A stretch of 52,360 bases of DNA from Cryobacterium algoritolerans (lineage in GTDB: Bacteria; Actinomycetota; Actinomycetes; Actinomycetales; Microbacteriaceae), in NCBI RefSeq assembly GCF_004402785.1, contig NZ_SOFP01000081.1, forward strand, positions 1 through 52,360. Direction: 5' to 3'. The translations under genes were made by a program, and so were the position numbers. Below, in pieces: positions 1 through 8,619 of this stretch. The notes beneath the pieces are model-generated. The model did no database searches. It was not told the origin of the DNA and saw only the letters and a list, made by a program, of their open reading frames with translations. The stretch's first letter is position 1. Every line of letters begins with the position of its first letter.

Positions 1-71
1 CGCCCGTAATCCCGAGGGCATCCAAGGCAAAACCGCCCGTCGGCACACGGAAAATAGCTCCGCAAACAAGG

Positions 72-105
72 AATGGCCTCCGAAATCTCGGAGGCCATTC
101 TTTTT
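72..105 (+). terminator. Rho-independent terminator
   Basis: A perfect 12-bp stem (AATGGCCTCCGA paired with TCGGAGGCCATT) with a 4-nt loop is followed by a run of Ts (101-105). It probably ends a plus-strand gene lying mostly left of the window; an in-frame TAA at 7-9 could be that gene's stop, but too little is present to call it. Nothing else is seen in bases 1-156. Confidence 0.85.
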
Positions 106-156
106 GGGGGTAGTTCTAGGAACGAATTCACCCAGTTCCAGGAACAACCCATTGTG

Positions 157-247
157 CGGAGACGGTGGGATTTGAACCCACGGTACCCCGTGAAGGGTAC
201 TCCACCTTAGCAGGGTGGTGCACTAAGCCGTACTATGCGACGTCTCC
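157..247 (-). tRNA. tRNA-Ser(GCT)
   Basis: On the minus strand the acceptor arms GGAGACG/CGTCTCC close a class II tRNA with a long variable arm. The anticodon loop CTGCTAA gives anticodon GCT (reads AGC/AGU). The T-arm contains GGTTCAAATCC, and G is the discriminator base, as expected for serine tRNAs. CCA is not encoded. It lies in the same 4 kb as a second serine tRNA and seryl-tRNA synthetase. Confidence 0.95.
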
Positions 248-332
248 TCGGTGCCTGCAACACAAACACACCTCAGCAATCATAACCTCACTCACGGCAT
301 CCGATTAACACGGGCGACTGCCGCCCGGATCA

Positions 333-1622
333 CTACTGGTTTTCGAGGGTGCGGCCGACGGAGCAGGTGAGTTCCCCCGCCGTCTGGCCGGTCGCCGACT
401 TGGGGAGCACGGTGACGCCCGGTGTCGTCGCAGCAGGGTCGGGCGTGGTGGCGGACGTCGCGGTTGGCGCCGGATCCGTCGGTGCCGACGGTGCCGGTGT
501 TGCCGACGGTGCCGGTGTTGCGGTCGGGTCCAGGGTCGCGCCGCGACCGGTGCTGCCGCCCAGCTTGAGCGGCTGATCGGCGGCAACGGCGGTGAACAGG
601 TCGTCGAAGTCCGACTGCAGGGGAACCACGCCGCCCGTGGTGCCACCGGTGGGAACCTGCACGAACACGACCTGGTCCAGAGGGATGCCCTTGAGCGCCA
701 CCGCGATTGAGGCGAGTGTCGACACATTGTTCAGGCTCGCCGACAGGTTCATGTTCGCCGTCACCGCCTTGGCCAGGGAATACACCTTGAGCGGGTCGGA
801 GAGGGTGTCGGCGCTCTTGATCGTGCGCACGAGCGCCGACATGAACACCTGCTGGTTGTTGATCCGAGTCAGGTCACTGCCGTCCCCGACGCCGTGCCGG
901 GTGCGCAGGAACTGCAGGGCTGCGACGCCCTCGAGCGTGTGCATGCCCGGGGTCAGGAAGGTTCCGGTGTACTCGTCCTGGATCTCCTCGGCCACGCAGA
1001 CCGGTACTCCGCCGACCGCGGTGGACATGGCCATGACCCCACTGAACTGCACCTCGGCGGCGAACGGGATGTCCAGGCCGGTCAGTTTCTCCACGGTGAG
1101 CACGGTGCAGGCCAGGCCACCGTAGGTAAGCGTGGTGTTGATCTTCTGCCGGCTCATCGAATTGAAGGTGCCACCCTTCGGGTCGGGGCAGGCCGGGATG
1201 GGCACGAACATGTCGCGAGGAAAGCTGATCACCGACGCGTTGCTGTGATCGGCGGAGATGTGCAGCAGCATCGTGACGTCGTTCAGGTCGCCGGTGGAAT
1301 CCACCGCTCCGAAAACGGGGTCCTGTCCCTTTCGGCTGTCGCTGCCGACCACAAGCAGGTTCACACCGCCGGGGATCGCCCCGATCTGGGGAACAGGGCC
1401 CTTCGTCTCGTTGGCCAGGTGCACGCTGGGTTTCACACTCGCGGCGACGTCGTAGGTGGCGAGGGCGGCGACGGACACGCCGCTGACCAGCACGACGGCG
1501 ATGGCCGCCGCGAGGAACTTCACCACGGTGACGACCGGGTTGGACCTGCTCAGCCGACCGTGCCTGGCGAAGGTCGAGAGCTTCCGCGACCGTTTAGAGC
1601 GGGGGCGCAATTGGTCGCTCAC
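333..1622 (-). CDS. LytR-CpsA-Psr (LCP) family cell-wall ligase
   Basis: A 429-residue membrane-anchored LCP protein. The family transfers undecaprenyl-linked glycopolymers such as teichoic acid or arabinogalactan-type chains onto peptidoglycan outside the membrane. A basic cytoplasmic N-terminus precedes one membrane segment (about residues 30-56). The LCP domain follows with conserved acidic/arginine motifs: GSDSR, SFPRDMFV, and the RTRHGVGDGSDLTRINNQQ block. The C-terminus is a low-complexity Pro/Thr/Ala tail, typical of wall-spanning linkers. I chose the GTG at 1622 because reading further upstream enters the tRNA-Ser(TGA) gene. The polymer substrate cannot be inferred. Confidence 0.88.
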   Translation of the reverse strand: MSDQLRPRSKRSRKLSTFARHGRLSRSNPVVTVVKFLAAAIAVVLVSGVSVAALATYDVAASVKPSVHLANETKGPVPQIGAIPGGVNLLVVGSDSRKGQDPVFGAVDSTGDLNDVTMLLHISADHSNASVISFPRDMFVPIPACPDPKGGTFNSMSRQKINTTLTYGGLACTVLTVEKLTGLDIPFAAEVQFSGVMAMSTAVGGVPVCVAEEIQDEYTGTFLTPGMHTLEGVAALQFLRTRHGVGDGSDLTRINNQQVFMSALVRTIKSADTLSDPLKVYSLAKAVTANMNLSASLNNVSTLASIAVALKGIPLDQVVFVQVPTGGTTGGVVPLQSDFDDLFTAVAADQPLKLGGSTGRGATLDPTATPAPSATPAPSAPTDPAPTATSATTPDPAATTPGVTVLPKSATGQTAGELTCSVGRTLENQ

Positions 1623-1663
1623 TCTGATCCCTTCGTCGTGTGCCGGAGTGCGGCATCCAGGTG

Positions 1664-1748
1664 CGGAGGGCGTGGGATTCGAACCCACGAGACATCTCTG
1701 CCCACCAGTTTTCAAGACTGGCTCCATCGGCCGCTCGGACAGCCCTCC
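1664..1748 (-). tRNA. tRNA-Ser(TGA)
   Basis: Minus-strand class II tRNA: acceptor GGAGGGC/GCCCTCC, anticodon stem CCAGT/ACTGG around loop CTTGAAA (anticodon TGA, reads UCN codons), a long variable arm, a T-arm with GGTTCGAATCC, and G as discriminator. It lies 41 bp upstream of the LCP gene and is co-oriented with it, so the two may share transcription. Confidence 0.95.
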
Positions 1749-1866
1749 CGTTCGCTGCATGACAGCGCAGAGAGCACGCGATCAATACAGGCGAATATCG
1801 ACCGATTCTAGCCGATGACCCACCCTCCAGAATGCCAGCGGCATGCTGGCCGGCGGCTCGGCGAGG

Positions 1867-2706
1867 CTACAGGCTGCTCAGCACGAACGCGAGGCCGTCA
1901 TCCTGAACGGCCCCGGTGGTCTCGCCGGCCGCGGCGATGACCTCGTCCGGCGCCTGCCCCATCGCCACGCCGCGGCCGTGGACGGCCGCCCATTGCAGCA
2001 ATTCGATGTCGTTGCGGCCGTCGCCGACCGCCATCACCCGGTCCCGGGGGATGCCGATCTCGGCGCGCACCCGTTCCATGGCGGTGGCCTTGTTGACGCC
2101 GTCGGGGGCAATGTCCAGCCAGGCGGTCCAGCCGATCGCATAGCTCACCCGGTTGAGCCCCATCCGGTCGACGACCCGGAGGAAATCGTCCATGTCGTGA
2201 TCGGGCGAGATCACCACGACCCTGGTCGCGGCATGGCGAAGCAGGTCGTCGAAGTCGACGTGTTCACTGTCCAGCCCGATGGTCGCGTCCGGGAACGGCT
2301 CGGTGTAGCGGTAGTAGCCGTGCTCGTCCTCGACGGCGTAACGGGCGGTGGCGAGGTGGGACCTGATCGAGAGGAGAACCTCGGTCGGGTCGAAGGTTTC
2401 GACCCACTCGCGCCGGTACCCGGTGGGCGAATCGGGGTCGCGATGCAGAGTGATCGCTCCGTTGGAGCAGACGACGAAGCGCGGAGCGATCTCGAGGCGA
2501 TCGAGCACGGGCAATGTGGTCGCGGCGGAACGTCCGGTGGCGAGCATGACCTCGTGGCCGGCCGCGTCGAGGCGCCGCACCTGGTCGAGCACCCGCGCGC
2601 TGATCGTCCCGTCTTCGTGCATGGTCGTGCCGTCGATGTCGAGGGCCACCAGCCAGGGCGCATCCGTCGTGCCCGGGCTGGTCACGGTCACCGCATCGAG
2701 GCTCAC
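1867..2706 (-). CDS. HAD-superfamily phosphatase, Cof/YbiV type
   Basis: A 279-residue haloacid-dehalogenase hydrolase of the Cof type, which dephosphorylates small phosphometabolites in the cytoplasm. Motif I is LDIDGTT with nucleophile Asp23 and Asp25. A large C2 cap fills the middle. Motif IV is [11 protein letters not shown] near the C-terminus, the Mg-binding acidic pair. The GTG at 2706 overlaps the serS stop by 4 nt (GTGA), so translation is probably coupled to serS. Longer upstream readings lie inside serS and were not used. The substrate is unknown. Confidence 0.88.
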   Translation of the reverse strand: MSLDAVTVTSPGTTDAPWLVALDIDGTTMHEDGTISARVLDQVRRLDAAGHEVMLATGRSAATTLPVLDRLEIAPRFVVCSNGAITLHRDPDSPTGYRREWVETFDPTEVLLSIRSHLATARYAVEDEHGYYRYTEPFPDATIGLDSEHVDFDDLLRHAATRVVVISPDHDMDDFLRVVDRMGLNRVSYAIGWTAWLDIAPDGVNKATAMERVRAEIGIPRDRVMAVGDGRNDIELLQWAAVHGRGVAMGQAPDEVIAAAGETTGAVQDDGLAFVLSSL

Positions 2707-3968
2707 GGCGCGGGCTCGATCACGGTGAGACCGCCCAGCCAGGGCCGCAGGGCCTCCGGGATGAGCACCGAACCGTCCGCCTGCTGGTGGGTCTCCAGCA
2801 TCGCGACGATCCAGCGTGTGGTCGCGAGGGTTCCGTTCAGGGTGGCCACGGGGGCCGTCTTGCCGGAATTGGTGCGGTAACGGATGTCCAGGCGCCTGGC
2901 CTGGTAGGTGGTGCAATTGCTCGTGCTGGTGAGTTCGCGGTAGGCGTTCTGGGTGGGCACCCACGCCTCGATGTCGAACTTGCGGGCCGCGCTCGACCCA
3001 AGGTCGCCGGCGGCAACGTCGATCACCCGGTAGCTCAGCCCGAGCGACTGGAGCATGTCCTCCTGCAGGGCCACGAGGCGCTCGTGCTCGGTCTCGGCGT
3101 TCTCGGGCAGCACGTAGGTGAACATCTCGAGCTTGTTGAACTGGTGCACCCGGATGATGCCGCGGGTGTCCTTGCCGCCCGAACCGGCCTCCCGCCGGTA
3201 GCAGGTCGACCAGCCGGCGTAACGGAGCGGCCCGTCGGCCAGGTCGAGGATCTCGTCGGAGTGGTAACCGGCCAGTGCTACCTCGCTCGTTCCGGTGAGG
3301 TAGAGCTCGTCAGCGGGCAGGTAGTAGATCTCATCGGCGTGTTCGCCGAGGAAGCCGGTGCCGTCCATGATCTCGGGCCGCACAAGAGTGGGGGTGATCA
3401 GGGGGATGAAACCGGCAGCGAGGGCACGGTCGAGGGCCATGTTCATCAGCGCGATCTCCAGGCGGGCGCCGATTCCCTTGAGGAAGTAGAAGCGCGAGCC
3501 GGAAACCTTGGCGCCGCGGGCCATGTCGATCGCGCCGAGGAGTTCGCCGAGTTCGAGGTGGTCGCGCGGCTCGAAGTCGAAGACGGGGATCTCGCCGTGG
3601 GTGCGAAGGGTGAGGAAGTTGTCTTCCCCGCCGGCCGGGACACCGTCGATGATCGGGTTCGCGATTGTGCGTACCACGGAGGTGAACGCCGTCTCCGCGT
3701 CGCCCGCGGCAACGCCGGCCACCTTCACCTGCGCCGCGAGGGCCTGGGCCTCGGCGACGAGCGCCTTCTTCTCCGCGGCCGGGGCCGACGCGACCCGCTT
3801 GCCGAACTGGTTCTGCGACGCGCGGAGGTCCTCGAAGGCCCGGATCGACGCCCTCCGTTCGGTGTCGGCCTCGAGGGCACGATCAACCGCCTCGACGGAC
3901 GCACCGCGCGCCGCCTGGGAACGCTTGATGAGGTCGGGATTCTCTCGCAGCAGCACAGGATCAATCAC
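2703..3968 (-). CDS. serS: Seryl-tRNA synthetase
   Basis: A 421-residue class II aminoacyl-tRNA synthetase that charges tRNA-Ser. The N-terminus forms the long coiled-coil arm that reads the variable arm of tRNA-Ser. The catalytic domain shows the [12 protein letters not shown] serine-site loop, motif 2 ([17 protein letters not shown] with its arginines) and motif 3 ([15 protein letters not shown]). GTG at 3968 gives the normal IDPxLLRENP start and has TAGACT 7 nt upstream, suggesting leaderless mRNA. Two serine tRNA genes lie within 2.5 kb downstream, and the HAD phosphatase overlaps its stop. Confidence 0.97.
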   Translation of the reverse strand: MIDPVLLRENPDLIKRSQAARGASVEAVDRALEADTERRASIRAFEDLRASQNQFGKRVASAPAAEKKALVAEAQALAAQVKVAGVAAGDAETAFTSVVRTIANPIIDGVPAGGEDNFLTLRTHGEIPVFDFEPRDHLELGELLGAIDMARGAKVSGSRFYFLKGIGARLEIALMNMALDRALAAGFIPLITPTLVRPEIMDGTGFLGEHADEIYYLPADELYLTGTSEVALAGYHSDEILDLADGPLRYAGWSTCYRREAGSGGKDTRGIIRVHQFNKLEMFTYVLPENAETEHERLVALQEDMLQSLGLSYRVIDVAAGDLGSSAARKFDIEAWVPTQNAYRELTSTSNCTTYQARRLDIRYRTNSGKTAPVATLNGTLATTRWIVAMLETHQQADGSVLIPEALRPWLGGLTVIEPAP

Positions 3969-3975
3969 GCTGGCC

Positions 3976-4011
3976 AGTCTACAAGCGCCCACCGGGGCAC
4001 CTTGCTAGCCT
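3976..4011. promoter_or_regulatory. Divergent leaderless promoters of serS and lipid kinase
   Basis: Two TANNNT -10 hexamers face away from each other in the 49-bp gap. TAGACT (minus, 3981-3976) lies 7 nt before the serS GTG, and TAGCCT (plus, 4006-4011) lies 6 nt before the kinase GTG. Neither start has a Shine-Dalgarno sequence. No convincing -35 box is visible. Confidence 0.55.
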
Positions 4012-4017
4012 TGCCCC

Positions 4018-5013
4018 GTGAATACTCCCGGTCAGACCGAAAGAGCTTTGCGCGCTGCCGTCGTCTACAACCCGATCAAGGTCGACCTGGCAAGACTGCG
4101 GGTGAGCGTGGCCGGAGCCGCGTCCGCCGCGGGCTGGGACGAGAGCCTCTGGTTCCCGACTTCCCTGGCCGATCCGGGCTACGAAGCGACCCGGCTCGCC
4201 GTGGATCAGGGCGCATCCGTCGTGCTTGCGGCCGGCGGAGACGGCACGGTCCGCGCAGTGGCAGAGGTTCTCCGGCTCACCGGGATCGCACTGGCCATCG
4301 TGCCTGCGGGCACAGGGAATCTCCTGGCCCGCAACCTGAGGCTGCCGCTGTCGAGCCTCGACGAGTCGGCCACGATCGCGTTCACCGGGACCGACAAGGC
4401 CGTCGACGTCGGAGTGGCGAGCGTCACGACCGAGTCAGGCGCCGCCGTCGAGCATGTCTTCCTCGTGATGGCGGGGATCGGCCTGGACGCCCGGATGATC
4501 GCCAGCACCAGTGCCGACCTGAAGAAACGGATGGGCTGGCTCGCCTACGTCGACGCGGGCGCGCGGGTCATCCCCACAGCCAAGCCGTTCCGGATCCGGT
4601 ACAGCGTGGAAGGACGCACCGACCGGCCGGCGCACGTGAGCACCATCCTGGTCGCCAACTGCGGCCTTCTGCCCGGGAACATGCAATTCCTGCCGGACGC
4701 CCGCGTTGACGACGGCATCCTCGACATCGCGGTGCTGCAGCCGAAGGGCTTCCTCGGCTGGCTCACGATCTGGCGCCGGGTGACCTGGGAGAACGGGGTG
4801 CTTCGCCGTTCGGCCGCTGGCCGGAGGATCATCGATCGGACCGAATCGAGCAACGAACGGGTGATGACGACGCTGCGCGGCGCCGGCATCCGGATCGTAC
4901 TCGAGCAGCCGCAGGAATTTGAGATCGACGGGGACGAGTTCGGCACGGTGCGTGCGGCCTCGTTCCGTGCCGACCCTGGCGCGCTGACGGTGCGGATGCC
5001 GGCCGACGCCTGA
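4018..5013 (+). CDS. Diacylglycerol/lipid kinase (DAGKc domain)
   Basis: A 331-residue soluble lipid kinase of the DgkB/YegS/sphingosine-kinase family, which phosphorylates diacylglycerol or related lipids with ATP. The catalytic N-domain carries the ATP-binding GGDGTVRAVAEVL motif (about residues 72-84), followed by PAGTGNLLARNL (about 96-107). The C-terminal beta-sandwich includes the lipid-binding region ending in EIDGDEFG. The GTG start lacks a Shine-Dalgarno and is probably leaderless. It may recycle diacylglycerol released during envelope synthesis; the exact lipid is unproven. Confidence 0.9.
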   Translation: MNTPGQTERALRAAVVYNPIKVDLARLRVSVAGAASAAGWDESLWFPTSLADPGYEATRLAVDQGASVVLAAGGDGTVRAVAEVLRLTGIALAIVPAGTGNLLARNLRLPLSSLDESATIAFTGTDKAVDVGVASVTTESGAAVEHVFLVMAGIGLDARMIASTSADLKKRMGWLAYVDAGARVIPTAKPFRIRYSVEGRTDRPAHVSTILVANCGLLPGNMQFLPDARVDDGILDIAVLQPKGFLGWLTIWRRVTWENGVLRRSAAGRRIIDRTESSNERVMTTLRGAGIRIVLEQPQEFEIDGDEFGTVRAASFRADPGALTVRMPADA

Positions 5014-5032
5014 GCACGGCTGGGGGCGCCGG

Positions 5033-6022
5033 TCAGACCTGCGCCTCACCGGCGGTCGGGGCAGGGTTGGTTGGGGCGCGGTCGGCCCCGGCGTCACCGA
5101 CCAGGTCCCTCAACCATTCCCTCGCGCCGATGAACACTTCGTCGTCGTAGTGCGAGGTGAACTCGATCGGCCGCTTGTCCGCTCGAGGATACGAGCCAAG
5201 GAATAACACCTTCGGGCTGAACCGGCGAAGGCCGAGCAGCGCGTCGGCGACGCGTTCATCCTGGATGTGGCCGTCGGCGTCGATCACGAACCGGTACCGC
5301 CCCATAGCATCCCCGATCGGACGCGACTGGATCAGGCTGAGGTTGACGCCCCGGGTGGCGAATTGTTCGAGCATGTCCAGCAGCGATCCGGGGCGATCCT
5401 CCGGCAACTCAACGATCACGCTGGTCTTGTCGGCGCCGGTGCGGGGCGGAATTGACGTGCGCCGGCTGACGAGTACGAACCGGGTGAGTGCGTGGGGATT
5501 GTCTCCGATCCCGGTCGCGAGCACGGCCAGGTTGTAGCGCCTGTCAATTCCGATCGGCGCGATCGCGGCATCCGCCTGGTGGCCGTCGAGGAGGGCTGAC
5601 GCGGCCGTCACGTTGCTCGACGCCGGGATGTGGCCGTGGTGCGGCAGTGTGGCCTCGAGCCAGTTACGGCACTGGGCGTAGGCGACGGGGTGCGCGTTGA
5701 TGACCCGCACGTCGGCGAGTTCGGTGCCCGGCCTGGCGACAAGCACGAAGTTCACCGGAACGAGGTACTCGCCGATGATGCGCAGGTTCGGCACGCTCGC
5801 GAGGGCGTCCTGGGTGGCGGACACGCCACCGTCGACCGAGTTCTCGATGGCGATCATCGCCGCGACGCTGCGCCCGGAGACGACGTCGGCGAGGGCCTCG
5901 CCGACATTGTTGACCGCGCGCCACGCCTTCCCATGGGCCTCCGGCACCTGGGCGAGGGCCGCTTCCGTGAACGTGCCGGCCGGGCCGAGGAAGCTATAGC
6001 AGGCATTGCGCGTCTCCGACAT
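5033..6022 (-). CDS. pheA: Prephenate dehydratase
   Basis: A 329-residue monofunctional prephenate dehydratase converting prephenate to phenylpyruvate in phenylalanine synthesis. The N-terminal catalytic lobes start with [15 protein letters not shown] and include the TRFVLVS motif that holds the essential Thr-Arg-Phe. A C-terminal ACT domain (about residues 190-275) contains [10 protein letters not shown], a variant of the Phe-binding ESRP loop, so feedback inhibition by phenylalanine is expected. The last ~50 residues are a low-complexity tail. Start ATG 6022 has TAGGCT 7 nt upstream. It is divergent from pgm with a 36-bp gap. Confidence 0.95.
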   Translation of the reverse strand: MSETRNACYSFLGPAGTFTEAALAQVPEAHGKAWRAVNNVGEALADVVSGRSVAAMIAIENSVDGGVSATQDALASVPNLRIIGEYLVPVNFVLVARPGTELADVRVINAHPVAYAQCRNWLEATLPHHGHIPASSNVTAASALLDGHQADAAIAPIGIDRRYNLAVLATGIGDNPHALTRFVLVSRRTSIPPRTGADKTSVIVELPEDRPGSLLDMLEQFATRGVNLSLIQSRPIGDAMGRYRFVIDADGHIQDERVADALLGLRRFSPKVLFLGSYPRADKRPIEFTSHYDDEVFIGAREWLRDLVGDAGADRAPTNPAPTAGEAQV

Positions 6023-6029
6023 GGCTCAC

Positions 6030-6048
6030 AGCCTACTTGCAGTGCAAG
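6030..6048. promoter_or_regulatory. Palindrome between pheA and pgm
   Basis: CTTGCAGTGCAAG (6036-6048) is a perfect 13-bp palindrome in the 36-bp gap between two divergent start codons. The minus-strand hexamer TAGGCT (6035-6030) abuts it and looks like the pheA -10. A protein bound here could affect both genes; the regulator is unknown. Confidence 0.4.
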
Positions 6049-6058
6049 ACTGGGACCC

Positions 6059-7675
6059 ATGACAGCACAAGCGGGCACCCCGGCCCAGGAATCTGACCTG
6101 ATCGACGTCGACGCGCTGGTGAAGGCGTATTACGACCTGAAACCGGATGTCTCGGTGCCAGCCCAGCGCGTCGCCTTCGGCACCTCGGGCCATCGGGGCA
6201 GTTCGCTGAACACGGCCTTCAACGAGGACCACATCATCGCGACCACCCAGGCGATCGTTGAGTACCGCGCCCAGCAGGGCATCACCGGGCCGCTCTTCAT
6301 CGGCACCGACCCGCACGCGCTGAGCGGCCCGGCCTACACGACCGCGCTCGAGGTGCTCGTCGCAAACGGCGTGCGCGTGCTCGTCGACGAGTTCGACGAC
6401 TACGTGCCCACCCCCTCACTCTCGCACGCGATCCTCGCCTACAACCGCGCCGGGAACAGTGACGAGGCCGACGGGATCGTGGTCACCCCGAGCCACAACC
6501 CGCCCTCCGACGGCGGCTTCAAGTACAACCCGCCGCACGGCGGGCCGGCCGACAGCGACGCCACCTCGTGGATCGCGAACCGGGCGAACGAGCTCATCGC
6601 GGGCGGCCTGCACGACGTGAAGATGAGCGAGCCGAGCGCGGTCGAGACCTACGACTTTCGCGGCCACTACGTCGACGACCTCGAGAACATCATCGACATG
6701 GCCGCGATCAAGGCGAGCGGCATCCGGATCGGCGCCGACCCGCTCGGCGGGGCCAGCGTCGGCTACTGGGGCGCGATCCGTGACCGGTACGAGCTCAACC
6801 TGACCGTCGTCAACCCCAAGGTCGACCCGACCTGGCGATTCATGACCGTGGACTGGGATGGCAAGATCCGGATGGATCCGTCAAGCCCGTCCGCGATGGC
6901 ATCCGTGCTCGCCCACAAGGACGACTACGACATCCTCACCGGCAACGACGCGGACGCCGACCGTCACGGCATCGTTACGCCGGACGCCGGCCTGATGAAC
7001 CCCAACCACTTCCTGGCCGTGGCCATCGACTACCTCTACAGCCACCGCGAGGGCTGGCGCGCGGATGCCCAGATCGGCAAGACACTGGTCTCGTCGACCA
7101 TGATCGACCGGGTAGCCGGGTTCCTCGGCCGGGACCTCTGGGAGGTCCCGGTCGGGTTCAAGTGGTTCGTGCCCGGCCTGATCGACGGCTCGGTCGCGTT
7201 CGGCGGCGAGGAGAGCGCCGGTGCGAGCTTCGTGCGCTTCGACGGGACCGTCTGGACCACCGACAAGGACGGTATCCTGCTCGCCCTGCTCGCCTCGGAG
7301 ATCCTCGCCGTGACCGGCAAGTCCCCGAGCCTGCGATACGCCGAGCTGGCCGAGCATTTCGGTGCGCCGGCCTACGCCCGGGTGGATGCCGCGGCAACGC
7401 CGGCGCAGAAGACCCAGCTCGGCAAGCTGGACGGTGAAGCGATCACGGCCACCGAACTCGCCGGCGAGAAGATTATCGCCAAGCTCAGCCACGCCCCCGG
7501 GAACGGCGCGGCGATCGGCGGGGTCAAGGTCGTCACCGAGAACGCCTGGTTCGCGGCCCGGCCCAGCGGCACCGAAGACGTCTACAAAATCTACGCCGAG
7601 TCGTTCAAGGGCGAGGAGCACCTGCGCCAGGTGCAGATCGAGGCAAAGGCGATCGTGGACGCGGCCATCGCCTGA
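6059..7675 (+). CDS. pgm: Phosphoglucomutase (alpha-D-glucose phosphate specific)
   Basis: A 538-residue phosphohexomutase interconverting glucose-1-phosphate and glucose-6-phosphate. Visible motifs: GTSGHRGSS near residue 40; the phosphoserine loop [11 protein letters not shown]; Mg-binding [10 protein letters not shown]; the sugar-binding loop [10 protein letters not shown]; and the C-terminal phosphate-binding [16 protein letters not shown]. Length matches the E. coli Pgm type. ATG 6059 is used because further upstream lies the opposing pheA gene. It links glycogen, trehalose and cell-wall sugar metabolism to glycolysis, and would use glucose-1-phosphate from any sugar phosphorylase. Confidence 0.96.
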   Translation: MTAQAGTPAQESDLIDVDALVKAYYDLKPDVSVPAQRVAFGTSGHRGSSLNTAFNEDHIIATTQAIVEYRAQQGITGPLFIGTDPHALSGPAYTTALEVLVANGVRVLVDEFDDYVPTPSLSHAILAYNRAGNSDEADGIVVTPSHNPPSDGGFKYNPPHGGPADSDATSWIANRANELIAGGLHDVKMSEPSAVETYDFRGHYVDDLENIIDMAAIKASGIRIGADPLGGASVGYWGAIRDRYELNLTVVNPKVDPTWRFMTVDWDGKIRMDPSSPSAMASVLAHKDDYDILTGNDADADRHGIVTPDAGLMNPNHFLAVAIDYLYSHREGWRADAQIGKTLVSSTMIDRVAGFLGRDLWEVPVGFKWFVPGLIDGSVAFGGEESAGASFVRFDGTVWTTDKDGILLALLASEILAVTGKSPSLRYAELAEHFGAPAYARVDAAATPAQKTQLGKLDGEAITATELAGEKIIAKLSHAPGNGAAIGGVKVVTENAWFAARPSGTEDVYKIYAESFKGEEHLRQVQIEAKAIVDAAIA

Positions 7676-7681
7676 GCGGAG

Positions 7682-7726
7682 GTCGAGCCTGTCGAGCCTG
7701 TCGAGCCTGTCGAGCCTGTCGAGCTG
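7682..7726 (+). repeat. 9-bp tandem repeat GTCGAGCCT x5
   Basis: Four exact copies of GTCGAGCCT and a fifth diverged copy begin 7 bp after the pgm stop. GTCGAGCCTG-type words recur elsewhere in the window (for example near 23171), so this looks like a local expansion of a genome-wide intergenic repeat. Confidence 0.85.
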
Positions 7727-7729
7727 TGG

Positions 7730-7744
7730 GGGCGCTTCGCGCCC
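7730..7744. terminator. Possible hairpin terminator between pgm and amidase
   Basis: GGGCGC-TTC-GCGCCC forms a 6-bp GC stem between two converging genes. There is no T-run, so termination is only a possibility. Confidence 0.3.
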
Positions 7745-7796
7745 GGGTGGCAGCCGAAGGCCTCCGCTTTCTCAGGAGACCCCGGATACGTCGTGG

Positions 7797-8522
7797 CTAG
7801 GGAATGCTCCAGTAGTATGCCGTCGCGCCCGGGTGCTTCTCGGTGATCGCGTAATCGACCGAGCGGTAGTCGGTGTCGTCGGTGTGGCCGGAGTAAAAGA
7901 TCTCGACGTTGTCGCCTGAGCCTTCGATCCGGGTGACGACGCCGGTGTGGTCGCGGTCGCCGGAATTGTCCCAGTCGAACTGGGCGATGTCGCCGAGCTT
8001 GACCTCATCGCGCTGGTCATCGGTGAGTTCGGTTGCCCGGCCGGAGCTTGCGAGGTACCTCATCATGGCGGTGGAGCTAATCCAGGCCGCCGAGTGAGTG
8101 AACGAGCCGCCCTTGCCCTTCGACCACCAGGCGTCGTCCATTGCCCAGCCGCGCTGGATGAGGGACTGGCTGGTGAAGTTGACGCAGTCGTTCTCGGCGA
8201 CGACGCCGTAGTCGGCCGTGTTGTAGCTGGTCCAGTGCGCGAGCAAGTAGGCCACCTGCGCCTCGGCACCTGGAGTGGCCGGGGTCGGTTTCGGCTGGGC
8301 GACCGCGACCGGCGCGCCGGCGTCGGCCGGGGCGGCACGCGGCGTGGCGGTCGGGGCCTTCGACGCCGAGCTCTTGCCGGCCACGGTGTCTCGCGCACCC
8401 TCGGCCCGGGCTGCGGACGAGGGTTCGTCGTCGCCGAGGGAGGCGACAGCCGCCGTTCCGGCGACAAGGCCACCGAGCACCAGCACGACGACGCCGATGC
8501 GGAAACGCCGGGTTAGCAACAC
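7797..8522 (-). CDS. Secreted amidase-domain (Amidase_6) protein
   Basis: About 241 residues. A basic stretch and a hydrophobic segment (RRFRIGVVVLVLGGLVAG) form a signal peptide or anchor, followed by an Ala/Pro/Thr linker. The C-terminal domain is the putative amidase (Amidase_6) fold: catalytic-type Cys in ENDCVNFTSQSL, then FDWDNSGDRDHTGVVT and a late SGHTDDTDYRSV block supplying the histidines. Such domains are thought to cut peptide or amide bonds in the cell wall. It pairs with the paralogue just upstream. GTG 8522 is my best start; the region lacks a clear ribosome site. Confidence 0.8.
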   Translation of the reverse strand: MLLTRRFRIGVVVLVLGGLVAGTAAVASLGDDEPSSAARAEGARDTVAGKSSASKAPTATPRAAPADAGAPVAVAQPKPTPATPGAEAQVAYLLAHWTSYNTADYGVVAENDCVNFTSQSLIQRGWAMDDAWWSKGKGGSFTHSAAWISSTAMMRYLASSGRATELTDDQRDEVKLGDIAQFDWDNSGDRDHTGVVTRIEGSGDNVEIFYSGHTDDTDYRSVDYAITEKHPGATAYYWSIP

Positions 8523-8619
8523 AAAAGACTCAATTCGGTAGAGGAAGGATACATCCAGATAAGCACACTTGCGAGGGAATTTCACGGCGCCGCCTGTGAG
8601 TCCGAGCCGGTTCCGTACG

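Noticed and set aside
1623..1760. Longer N-terminus for the LCP protein beginning at 1760
   Set aside because: The extra reading frame translates the tRNA-Ser(TGA) gene. GTG 1622 gives a normal LCP start.
2707..2964. Extended HAD phosphatase starting inside serS
   Set aside because: It would overlap 86 codons of the strongly conserved serS C-terminus. GTG 2706 gives the usual 4-nt overlap and the DIDGTT motif near residue 23.
5630..6058. Long N-terminal extension of phosphoglucomutase
   Set aside because: The extension is antisense to pheA. The phosphoglucomutase family starts near ATG 6059.
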